A stretch of DNA of 64,000 bases, from the NCBI RefSeq assembly GCF_002157225.2, contig NZ_CP020038.1, positions 620,001 to 684,000 on the forward strand. The letters are read 5' to 3'. The stretch comes from Agarilytica rhodophyticola. Lineage in GTDB: Bacteria; Pseudomonadota; Gammaproteobacteria; Pseudomonadales; Cellvibrionaceae. Below the pieces are notes generated by a model, which was not told the origin of the DNA, ran no database searches, and saw only the letters and a program-made list of their open reading frames with translations. Of the stretch, positions 1-6,765 are shown in pieces. Position numbers and translations under genes: made by a program. Numbering within the stretch: the stretch's first letter is position 1; the number at the start of each line of letters is the position of its first letter.

Positions 1-187
1 GTTGGCTAAGAAAATCAATTAGAGGGGTTGAATCGCCATCTTGCGCTTGGGTCAGAGTTTTTGACAGAGCTCGAATTTCTTCTACTTTCTTGTAAAGTTT
101 TGGGCCTTCGTGCTCAAGTAAAGTTTCACCAAGTAACTGTCCCAGTAGTCTTACATTATCTCTCAATATTTCGGGCAACTGTTGCAT
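1..187 (-). CDS. ppc: Phosphoenolpyruvate carboxylase, N-terminal fragment (cut by window edge)
   Basis: Reading the minus strand from an ATG at 187 gives 62 codons that run off the left edge. The peptide begins MQQLPEILRDNVRLLGQLLG and continues with LLEHEGPKLYKKVEEIRAL, which matches the N-terminal helix of bacterial PEP carboxylase (pattern LRENVRLLGELLGETI...G.ELFE.VE.IR.LSK). The enzyme carboxylates PEP to oxaloacetate in the cytosol and replenishes the TCA cycle. Only the start is present, so no catalytic residue can be checked. The call rests on recall of the family N-terminus. Confidence 0.85.
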   Translation of the reverse strand, partial: MQQLPEILRDNVRLLGQLLGETLLEHEGPKLYKKVEEIRALSKTLTQAQDGDSTPLIDFLSQ

Positions 188-635
188 AACTCTCCTATGG
201 CTGCAGGCCAATAGATTGACGGAATATTAAATACGGTTAGTACGTGTATTTGAATTGTTTAGACGTTTTCTATGAGGAATAAAAAAATTAGTGGTTTGTG
301 ATTTCATTCTCGACTTTTTGAAACTTTATCAGGCACTGGTCGCATATGCAAAATAGTATTCTGTTTTGATTGATAAATGTACGTATAGGATAAATTTTAT
401 GTTATATGTAAGGTTTTCCCTGATAACTCATCAGTTGTAAACAGAAAAAGCGATGAATGCCGATTTCGCTGACAGACCCTAAATTTAAATCTGTGAACAA
501 TATTTTATGAAAACGGATAATTTATAGAGGGATGAACTAGTATATTGCTCATCTGTAGTGGAGGTTGTTTTGGAACTTGTTGGTAGCCTCAATGTCTGGT
601 TGTTTTTTATGCTCTAAACTGAGGAAATGTCGATA
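188..635. other. Intergenic region between divergent ppc and hydrolase genes
   Basis: About 450 bp with stop codons in all frames and no convincing coding stretch. It must hold the promoters of ppc (leftward) and of the lipoprotein hydrolase (rightward), but I could not single out a clear -35/-10 pair or operator. No RNA gene or repeat was seen. Confidence 0.5.
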
Positions 636-1553
636 ATGCTGTTTGCAATAAAGCAAGGTGTGCGAGTATTCATGCTGCTAGTTTTAACTGTTACTTTAAC
701 GGCATGTTTTGCCCCTGACGCAATTGTTAAAAGTGGTGATGTCGCCGACGGGTTAATCGCCAAGGAGCTTGTCTCATCTCACCTAATCGCCAACCAAGCG
801 ACTCGTATTCACTATGTTATGCGTAAAAACGACTCTAAGAATCTTATTGTTTTTATCCATGGGACACCGGGTAGCTGGACTGTGTTTTCGCCACAGTTGA
901 GTGATGAAAAGCTAGTAGAGAATGCAAATTTGGTTGCCATTGATAGGCCAGGTTGGGGAGGCTCGACGATTTTTAACGATGACGGTAACTTATCCCTCGC
1001 TAGACAATCCCAGCTTATTGGGCCGGTGTTATCTGAATTACGGCACATGTTCGATAGTGATAACTTAGTTTTAGTAGGCCATTCACTCGGTGGCTCGCTA
1101 GTGCCTAGGATAGCTATGGATTATCCAGAACTGGTGGATGCTGTTGTAGTTTTGGCAGGCGATCTAACTGATCAGTATCCTGCGGCACACTGGTACAATA
1201 ATCTTGCTACTTGGCTATTAGTAAAATGGATGTTGCCATCTGAAATGGTAAAAGCCAATGATGAAGTTTTAGCATTGCAAGACAGCTTGACAGAGATGAA
1301 ACCTCTCTGGCGAAAGCTGCGTGCTCCATTGCTTATTGTGCAGGGAAATAAAGACGAATTGGTTGACCCACGTCATGCGGATTTTGCCGAAAAGGTTGGA
1401 TCTCCAGGTGGCGTTAGGGTAGAGCGCTTTGCCGATGGGGGGCATCTCGTACATCTCACGCACGCTCAAAAAGTGAGTCAATTAATTGCCCAAATGCTTT
1501 TACGAAAAGAAACGTCCATGTCTCTTCTTGATGAGCCGCTTCTTGATGAGTAA
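636..1553 (+). CDS. Alpha/beta-fold hydrolase, predicted lipoprotein
   Basis: Protein of about 305 aa. A hydrophobic N-terminus ends in the lipobox LTAC (Cys near residue 24), so it is probably a lipid-anchored envelope protein. The hydrolase core shows the oxyanion-loop motif HGTPGSW, the nucleophile elbow GHSLGGS, an acid loop with DELVDPRH, and the catalytic histidine in GGHLVH, so the Ser-Asp-His triad looks complete. Substrate is unknown; the family includes esterases, lipases and haloperoxidase-like enzymes. An in-frame ATG at 627 sits only two bases after GAGG, so the ATG at 636 has the better ribosome-site spacing. The gene converges on panB. Confidence 0.85.
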   Translation: MLFAIKQGVRVFMLLVLTVTLTACFAPDAIVKSGDVADGLIAKELVSSHLIANQATRIHYVMRKNDSKNLIVFIHGTPGSWTVFSPQLSDEKLVENANLVAIDRPGWGGSTIFNDDGNLSLARQSQLIGPVLSELRHMFDSDNLVLVGHSLGGSLVPRIAMDYPELVDAVVVLAGDLTDQYPAAHWYNNLATWLLVKWMLPSEMVKANDEVLALQDSLTEMKPLWRKLRAPLLIVQGNKDELVDPRHADFAEKVGSPGGVRVERFADGGHLVHLTHAQKVSQLIAQMLLRKETSMSLLDEPLLDE

Positions 1554-1596
1554 ATTCAATTGGCGTAAGCCGTGTTAGACGCAGTCAAGCCTGGGC

Positions 1597-2421
1597 TTAG
1601 TGGAAAATATTTTCTTCGCCTGGGAACACACCAGTTTTAACATCCGCGGCATATTTTTTTAGTGCGCTAGGAATATCTTTACTCTCTATTAAAAAGTTTT
1701 TCGAGAACTTTGGTGGTTTTGGGGTCAAGCCCAAAATATCATTGATAACTAATACCTGAGCATCGGTGAATTTTCCTGCGCCAATACCAATGGTGGGGAT
1801 ACTAATATTTTCAGTAATTTCTTCTGCCACTTTTTCTGGAACACATTCGAGTAATAATATATCGGCTCCAGCAGCCTCTAAAGCCATTGCATCACTAATT
1901 AGTTTTCGAGCCTGTTCAGGTGTTCTACCCTGTACGCGAAAGCCTCCCAACTTATTAACAGACTGAGGTGTTAAGCCGATATGTGCGCACACCGGTATAC
2001 CTCTGTCACTTAGCATTCTTATTGTGTCTGCTAGCCATTCACCGCCTTCAATTTTTACCATATGAGCGCCAGCACGCATGACCTTAGCAGCATTTTCTAG
2101 GGCTTGCTCAGGGGTTGCGTATGTCATGAAGGGAAGATCTCCCATAATCAATGATTTTTTATTGCCACGGGAAACGGCTTCGATGTGATAGATCATTTGC
2201 TCCATGGTAACTGGGATGGTGCTGTCATAGCCGAGCACAGTCATGCCTAGGCTATCGCCAACCAAAACAACTTCAACACCGCTTAATTCTGCCATCGCTG
2301 CCATGGGAGCGTCGTACAGAGCAACAGTAATAAACTTTTCGCCGCTTTCCTTCATTTTTTTCAAAGTGAGAATAGTAACGGGCTTTTCTAGTGATTGAGT
2401 GGTATCTCCAGCGTAGACCAT
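1597..2421 (-). CDS. panB: 3-methyl-2-oxobutanoate hydroxymethyltransferase
   Basis: Transfers a hydroxymethyl group from 5,10-methylene-THF to 2-oxoisovalerate to make ketopantoate, the first committed step of pantothenate/CoA synthesis; cytosolic. The sequence carries VGDSLGMTVLGYDSTIPVT (substrate and metal site), DLPFMTYATPEQA, MVKIEGGEW, CAHIGLTPQSVN and the C-terminal GVFPGEENIFH, all family hallmarks. About 274 aa, close to the usual 264. The ATG at 2421 is preferred over an in-frame TTG at 2433. It follows folK on the same strand with a spacer of about 120 bp. In Pseudomonas panC normally follows panB; here the next gene is an unrelated convergent hydrolase. Confidence 0.97.
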   Translation of the reverse strand: MVYAGDTTQSLEKPVTILTLKKMKESGEKFITVALYDAPMAAMAELSGVEVVLVGDSLGMTVLGYDSTIPVTMEQMIYHIEAVSRGNKKSLIMGDLPFMTYATPEQALENAAKVMRAGAHMVKIEGGEWLADTIRMLSDRGIPVCAHIGLTPQSVNKLGGFRVQGRTPEQARKLISDAMALEAAGADILLLECVPEKVAEEITENISIPTIGIGAGKFTDAQVLVINDILGLTPKPPKFSKNFLIESKDIPSALKKYAADVKTGVFPGEENIFH

Positions 2422-2539
2422 AGCAGTAACCAATAAATAGTGTGAAAAGAAAGTAACTTATATCCAAATGTCCTTCATATTGGACTTTGACAATAGAAAA
2501 TCGGGCGGATAAACCCGAAAAGTAACCCATTAAAAAGCG

Positions 2540-3055
2540 TTATTCTTCGTCGATTCGAAATAAGTCAGCAGTGCCAATTATATGCAAAAGATCAGCGACT
2601 TTGCGACCGTCTGGTAGTTCAAGATTATTGTCTATATCAAGCAGGGGTTGCAGAACAAAGTTGCGTTGGGTTATCTGGGTATGAGGAACTGTAAGAGTAT
2701 CACTACTGATGATATCACTATCGTAAAGAAGTATGTCTAGATCCAATGTCCTCGGCCCCCAGCGAATATCCCTAACGCGTAAATGTTGTTGTTCAATTTT
2801 TTGTAGTTCTTTAAGAACAGCTAGAGCCGGCAGTTCGGTTTCTACTTTTATCGCGCCATTAACATAGTCAGGTTGCTCACCTGGACCTACGGCCTTGCTA
2901 CGGTACCAGCTGGAAACACGGATAAGAGAAAATTCAGGGTGATTTGCTATGTCCTGACAGGCGGTTTGGATTTCACCTAGTGAATCACCTAGATTACTGC
3001 CCATGCCAATAAACACTGTATGTTTAACTGAAATGTTATGACTGTTTGTTGTCAC
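2540..3055 (-). CDS. folK: 6-hydroxymethyl-7,8-dihydropterin pyrophosphokinase
   Basis: Transfers pyrophosphate from ATP to hydroxymethyldihydropterin in folate synthesis. The diagnostic GMGSNLGDS near the N-terminus, the central VSSWYRSKAVGP and the signature RWGPRTLDLDILLYD followed by VPHTQITQRNFVLQPL are all present. The start is uncertain. The frame stays open far into pcnB, but an ATG at 3133 would add about 26 residues that only re-read the pcnB tail. I chose the GTG at 3055, which overlaps pcnB by 20 bp and puts GMGSN at a near-normal distance from the N-terminus. A GTG at 3016 and an ATT at 3034 are alternatives. The overlap suggests translational coupling to pcnB. Confidence 0.93.
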   Translation of the reverse strand: MTTNSHNISVKHTVFIGMGSNLGDSLGEIQTACQDIANHPEFSLIRVSSWYRSKAVGPGEQPDYVNGAIKVETELPALAVLKELQKIEQQHLRVRDIRWGPRTLDLDILLYDSDIISSDTLTVPHTQITQRNFVLQPLLDIDNNLELPDGRKVADLLHIIGTADLFRIDEE

Positions 3056-4403
3056 CGTTGTCGCCACTGTTATTATTCTTACGAGGTTTTTTGCGCCTTC
3101 GTCGTTGTCGTCCTTTGCCACTAGAAGGGACATCTTTTAACAATTTCCCCTTCTCTTCAGCATTAGCATCTTGAAATGATGTCCACCACATTCCCAACCC
3201 ATCTAATTGTTCGCCAGCCTCTTCACGTAGCAGTAAAAAATCATAGGCTGCCCTAAATCGAGGATGTTCCAATGTTTGATGTGCTCGGCGTGAATCGCGC
3301 TTATCGAAGCGAAGCTGTAAATTCCATATTTCTCGCATTGGAATTAAAAAGCGTTTGGGGATGGCTGTATAGGAAAGCTGCTGGCTGATCACCCCTTGAG
3401 CAGCCTGCTGCATAGCTTCGTAAGGTGGAACCTTGTGTGAATTAATAAGTTCATGCATACGTGCATGTAAGGAAGGCCACAACATAGCAGCGTAGATAAA
3501 TGCTGGTGTTACTCGCTTATTATTGCGCAAGCGTTTGTCGGTATTAGCAACGGTGGCAAAGATCAGTTTCTGATAATAAGGGTCGTCTTCCTGCAAGTAG
3601 CTTTCTGTCCCTGGAAAAAGATAAGCGAGCAAGCCGAATTCACGCAGCTGGGTGAGAATTGCGGTTGCATAGCCCGATATAAAAAGCTTGAGTACTTCTT
3701 CAAATAAACGTGCAGGAGGGATGTCGGCTAGATAATTAGCATGTTCTCGAATAGGCGCTTCGGTTTCGGATGTTAAGCTGAACCCCAACTTAGCCGCAAA
3801 ACGAACCGCTCGAAGCATTCTAACCGGATCTTCTTTGTAACGAGCATCTGGATCACCGATAATCCTTAGTTGACGCTCATTCAGATCTTTTAAGCCACCT
3901 GTATAGTCGTGGATGGTGCCGTCTTCCGGATCATAATAGAGAGCGTTGACGGTAAAGTCTCGTCGTAACGCATCAGATCGAATGTCGCCGTAGACATTAT
4001 CTCTTAACAAAATTCCCTTATCTGACTGGTTATGATCTTTTTTTGGCTGGTCTTGTTGGGGGCTGTCACGGAAAGTGGTAACTTCGATCACTTCTCGTCC
4101 AAATCTTACATGGACGATGCGAAAGCGACGGCCGATCAGGCGTGCGTTTTTGAAGACAGCTTTAGTCTGCTCCGGTGTCGCGTTAGTTGCTACGTCAAAA
4201 TCTTTTGGATGAAAATCCAATAAGAAGTCCCTCACCCCGCCTCCTACGAGATAGGCTGAATAGCCCGCCTGTTTCAGGTTGCTGATGACTTTTCGAGCAG
4301 CAGAACTCACATCATGCTTGGAAATATGGTGTTCGCTTTCGGGGATTATTGTGGGAGCCGCAGAATCCGTTGGCCTTAATAATTGATATAGCCTTTTCAA
4401 CAT
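3036..4403 (-). CDS. pcnB: Poly(A) polymerase I
   Basis: Adds 3' poly(A) tails to RNA and so marks them for decay. The nucleotidyltransferase head shows YLVGGGVRDFLL followed by KDFDVATNA (catalytic aspartates) and the PAP-type continuation LIGRRFRIVHVRFG. Then come the GDPDARYKEDPVRMLRAVRFA block (given in parts: RRDFTVNALYYD, EDPVRMLRAVRF) and a basic C-terminal tail GRQRRRRKKPRKN typical of PAP I and absent from CCA-adding enzymes. 455 aa, like the E. coli enzyme. It starts with ATG at 4403, just downstream of the CrcZ-type RNA, and folK begins inside its last codons. This neighbourhood is the same in Pseudomonas. Confidence 0.96.
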   Translation of the reverse strand: MLKRLYQLLRPTDSAAPTIIPESEHHISKHDVSSAARKVISNLKQAGYSAYLVGGGVRDFLLDFHPKDFDVATNATPEQTKAVFKNARLIGRRFRIVHVRFGREVIEVTTFRDSPQQDQPKKDHNQSDKGILLRDNVYGDIRSDALRRDFTVNALYYDPEDGTIHDYTGGLKDLNERQLRIIGDPDARYKEDPVRMLRAVRFAAKLGFSLTSETEAPIREHANYLADIPPARLFEEVLKLFISGYATAILTQLREFGLLAYLFPGTESYLQEDDPYYQKLIFATVANTDKRLRNNKRVTPAFIYAAMLWPSLHARMHELINSHKVPPYEAMQQAAQGVISQQLSYTAIPKRFLIPMREIWNLQLRFDKRDSRRAHQTLEHPRFRAAYDFLLLREEAGEQLDGLGMWWTSFQDANAEEKGKLLKDVPSSGKGRQRRRRKKPRKNNNSGDNGDNKQS

Positions 4404-4502
4404 AAATGAGACAAAGTCTTGTTGTTTAAATACGCGTAGCGCTTGTCGTGGGGCAGTGTACCAGAAAGTAGTGGGTAGGAAAGGGGGAGTGTAAATACTA
4501 AG

Positions 4503-4526
4503 GCGGGAAAGCCTTGGCTTTCCCGC
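4503..4526 (-). terminator. Hairpin terminator of the CrcZ-type RNA
   Basis: The perfect inverted repeat GCGGGAAAGCC/GGCTTTCCCGC around a TT centre gives an 11-bp GC-rich stem. On the minus strand it is followed by CUUAGUAUUUAC, an imperfect U-tract, so some read-through into pcnB at 4403 is conceivable. No other gene ends nearby on either strand, which favours assigning it to the small RNA. Confidence 0.7.
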
Positions 4527-4630
4527 TAAAAATCTAGTCTTTCATTCTCTTTTATTATCAACCTGGGCACTTCCGTGTCCAACTAGGCGAGCTTTCTCCC
4601 AATATACGCAAGTCAGTTTCTTATCGTTTC

Positions 4631-4694
4631 TTATTATTTATTGTTGTTATTATTGTTTATTTAATTTGTTTTTTATTATTTATTGTTGTTATTA
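4631..4694 (-). repeat. Two perfect 22-bp direct repeats carrying Hfq/Crc-type motifs
   Basis: Plus-strand positions 4631-4652 and 4673-4694 are identical over 22 bp. Read on the minus strand, each copy includes AACAACAATAAATAATAA and so packs several overlapping AAYAAYAA motifs. The copies are 42 bp apart from start to start. The simplest reading is duplication of a protein-binding block within the small RNA, raising its capacity to bind Hfq. Confidence 0.75.
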
Positions 4695-4748
4695 GTTATT
4701 TATAAAGTTTTTATTATTCTTTATTGTTTTTATTATGCTTTTACTAAT

Positions 4749-4765
4749 GCAGCTGACGTGCCAAA
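4749..4765 (-). promoter_or_regulatory. Sigma-54 promoter of the CrcZ-type RNA
   Basis: Read on the minus strand from 4765 the sequence is TGGCACGTCAGCTGCAT. It matches the sigma-54 consensus TGGCACG-N4-TTGC with the invariant GG and GC exactly 10 bp apart; the only departure is CTGC for TTGC. The predicted start is about 12 nt downstream of the GC, near 4739. It lies 96 bp downstream of the CbrB-type dyad, a suitable distance for an enhancer-binding protein. Confidence 0.88.
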
Positions 4766-4860
4766 AACTAAATATCTATATAAATCAATGAGTTGCCTTT
4801 TTTGTTCTTTTTTTTTATTAGCTTTAGTTATGTTGGCTCGTTACGATATGTGCCGATAGT

Positions 4861-4886
4861 TGTTACTTTTTTGAGGCACGGTAACA
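4861..4886. promoter_or_regulatory. CbrB upstream activating site
   Basis: TGTTAC (4861-4866), 14 bases, then GTAACA (4881-4886): a perfect dyad identical to the CbrB recognition sequence reported in Pseudomonas. It lies between cbrB and the sigma-54 promoter, on the upstream side of that promoter. A further half-site, CGTTAC at 4839-4844, lies about 20 bp closer to the promoter and may help cooperative binding. Confidence 0.85.
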
Positions 4887-5270
4887 CTGTTTTTCAGAGA
4901 AAATGGAACTTTTTCTTATCGTTTATATCTATTTTGAACTATTTTTCTCCCTTTTATAGGCAGTTGTGCCTTTTTATGGTGAAACCTGACCATTTAGAGG
5001 CTATTTATGGTGCATGGAAGGTAAGTGTAACTATTAGTAGATATGGTTCAAAAAAAGTGGGTGTTTTTTGCACATAATGTAGACGGCCACATTGACGCCT
5101 GAGAGCCTTAAATTTTTTTATGCCATTGGCTTATTAGCGATGTCGCCATAAGTTTGATACAGGCTGTAGATAGTGAACAAGCTTAAGCATATTGACCCCG
5201 CCGATATAGCAGAGGCAAAAGCGTTGTTTACATAACAAGCCTTTCTTAGATGCTTACTTGTCTCAGAAAG

Positions 5271-6683
5271 TTATTTGGAATTGGCTGATTGTGTTGGTCT
5301 TTTTCGAGGAATGCCCAGTCGTTGTCGTCTTTCCCAAAGACATTTACGACTGACGCCTAATTTTCTCGCCAGCTCTGTTTCGCTCATACTATCCTGATGT
5401 TCGAGAACAAAGCGTTGAAAATAATCTTCTAAAGATAGATCTTCATTTGGCTCATTACTTGCCATAGCGGCAGGTTCTTTGGGGGATAGTAGCGTTTTTT
5501 CGCCGCTATCAGCGTCATCGGTAACTTTCACAAGATCGAGGTCAATTGAAAGCTGTGTATGATCTATTTCACTCTCATCCTCGCAGAGGATAACCGAGCG
5601 CTGCATTGCATTTTCTAGCTCACGAATATTTCCAGGCCAGTTATAGGTCGTAATGGCCTGAATCGCCTCGGGGGTTAACGAGAGCGGAGGTTTGCGCATT
5701 TCAGCGCAGAAGCGTTTTACGAAAGTTTCTGCCAAGGCCAAGATGTCCTTACCTCTCTCTCTAAGAGGAGGAAGCTTAAGCTGGACGACATTAATGCGAA
5801 AATAAAGATCTTCACGGAATCTGTTTTCTCTAACTAGTTTACCTAAGTCACGATGCGTTGCTGCGATTAAACGTACATCTACCTTTTTAGACTCGACCGA
5901 GCCGATAGGCCTAACTTCTCCTTCCTGCAGTACTCGCAGGAGCCGAGCTTGGGCTTCTAGGGGAAGCTCGCCTATTTCATCGAGAAACAATGTGCCGCCA
6001 TCGGCCGCGGCCACTAACCCTTCACGCATACTTGCGGCACCAGTAAAAGCCCCTTTTTCATGGCCAAATAATTCGGCTTCAATCAATGTTTCGGGGATAG
6101 CGGCACAATTAACTGAGATTAAGGAGCTATCCCGTCGGGGGCTTTCTCTATGAATTGCCTGGGCCACTAATTCCTTGCCGGTACCTGTTTCACCATTGAC
6201 GAGCACTGTTGCATTTGTTGGAGCAACTTTATGAATTTTGGCATAGAGGGATTTCATGATTGAACTGGAGCCAATCATCCCTTCAATGGGGGAGTCGTTA
6301 TCTTTAGGCTGTGGGGTATGTTTGGGTAAAGCATTTGCTTTGCCAATAACGCGCTTGACCGCAGCGAGCATTTCATCGTGATCAAAGGGTTTGGCGATGT
6401 AATCCACCGCTCCCATGCGCATAGAGTCTACGGCGGAGCGTAAGCTGGCATAGCTAGTCATAATCAAGACAGGCACATCATCGGCAAGTTTAATAAGATC
6501 TGTACCAGGCGCGCCAGGTAGCCGAAGATCACTGATGATCAAATCAAAGTTATCAAGTTTGAACTTAGTAATTGCTTCATTCACCGAGCCTGCTTCTTTG
6601 ATATCGTGCTTATTGCGTGTTAGCAGTTTGCGCAGAGCTGTGCGAATAATGACTTCATCTTCAACAATCAGTATTTTACTCAT
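5271..6683 (-). CDS. cbrB: Sigma-54-dependent response regulator CbrB
   Basis: NtrC-type activator of 470 aa. Order: receiver domain (residues 1-120, phospho-acceptor Asp52 in ISDLRLPG, Lys98 in AKPF); AAA+ domain with Walker A GETGTGKE (164-171), the sigma-54 contact loop GAFTGA (211-216) and Walker B LFLDEI (232-237); and a C-terminal Fis-type helix-turn-helix (ETELARKLGVSRKCLWERR). It lies 82 bp downstream of cbrA and is followed by the small RNA it probably activates. In Pseudomonas, CbrB controls carbon/nitrogen balance through CrcZ. The name rests on the partner kinase, the gene order and the CbrB-type site at 4861. Confidence 0.93.
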   Translation of the reverse strand: MSKILIVEDEVIIRTALRKLLTRNKHDIKEAGSVNEAITKFKLDNFDLIISDLRLPGAPGTDLIKLADDVPVLIMTSYASLRSAVDSMRMGAVDYIAKPFDHDEMLAAVKRVIGKANALPKHTPQPKDNDSPIEGMIGSSSIMKSLYAKIHKVAPTNATVLVNGETGTGKELVAQAIHRESPRRDSSLISVNCAAIPETLIEAELFGHEKGAFTGAASMREGLVAAADGGTLFLDEIGELPLEAQARLLRVLQEGEVRPIGSVESKKVDVRLIAATHRDLGKLVRENRFREDLYFRINVVQLKLPPLRERGKDILALAETFVKRFCAEMRKPPLSLTPEAIQAITTYNWPGNIRELENAMQRSVILCEDESEIDHTQLSIDLDLVKVTDDADSGEKTLLSPKEPAAMASNEPNEDLSLEDYFQRFVLEHQDSMSETELARKLGVSRKCLWERRQRLGIPRKRPTQSANSK

Positions 6684-6765
6684 AATGCTATGTCTATCTT
6701 GATTTCTATGATGCTATAAAAAGCTGCTCACAGTTTTGTCTAATAGTATTCCCCCTAGTGTTACC

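Larger units (their letters stand above)
4493..4739 (-). ncRNA. crcZ: Candidate CrcZ-type Hfq/Crc-titrating small RNA
   Basis: The cbrB-pcnB gap encodes a probable minus-strand RNA of roughly 245 nt. A sigma-54 promoter at 4765-4749 puts the start near 4739, and a perfect 11-bp hairpin at 4526-4503 gives the likely 3' end. The first 110 nt of the RNA are almost pure A/U/C and contain about ten overlapping matches to AAYAAYAA (blocks at 4730-4711, 4694-4673 and 4658-4631), the motif bound by Hfq with Crc in Pseudomonas. CrcZ in Pseudomonas lies in this same gap, is switched on by CbrB and sigma-54, and relieves catabolite repression. The homology call rests on position, promoter and motif content, not on overall sequence similarity. 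This RNA is shorter than P. aeruginosa CrcZ (about 400 nt). Ends are predicted. Confidence 0.8.

Noticed and set aside
4793-5077. 94-codon plus-strand frame in the cbrB-pcnB gap
   Set aside because: It runs across the CbrB dyad, has a Phe/Ser/Tyr-rich composition expected of AT-rich noncoding DNA, no ribosome site and no family resemblance.
5030-5090. TGGCC ... GTGCA considered as another sigma-54 promoter on the minus strand
   Set aside because: Spacing between GG and GC is 15 instead of 10 bp, so it does not fit.
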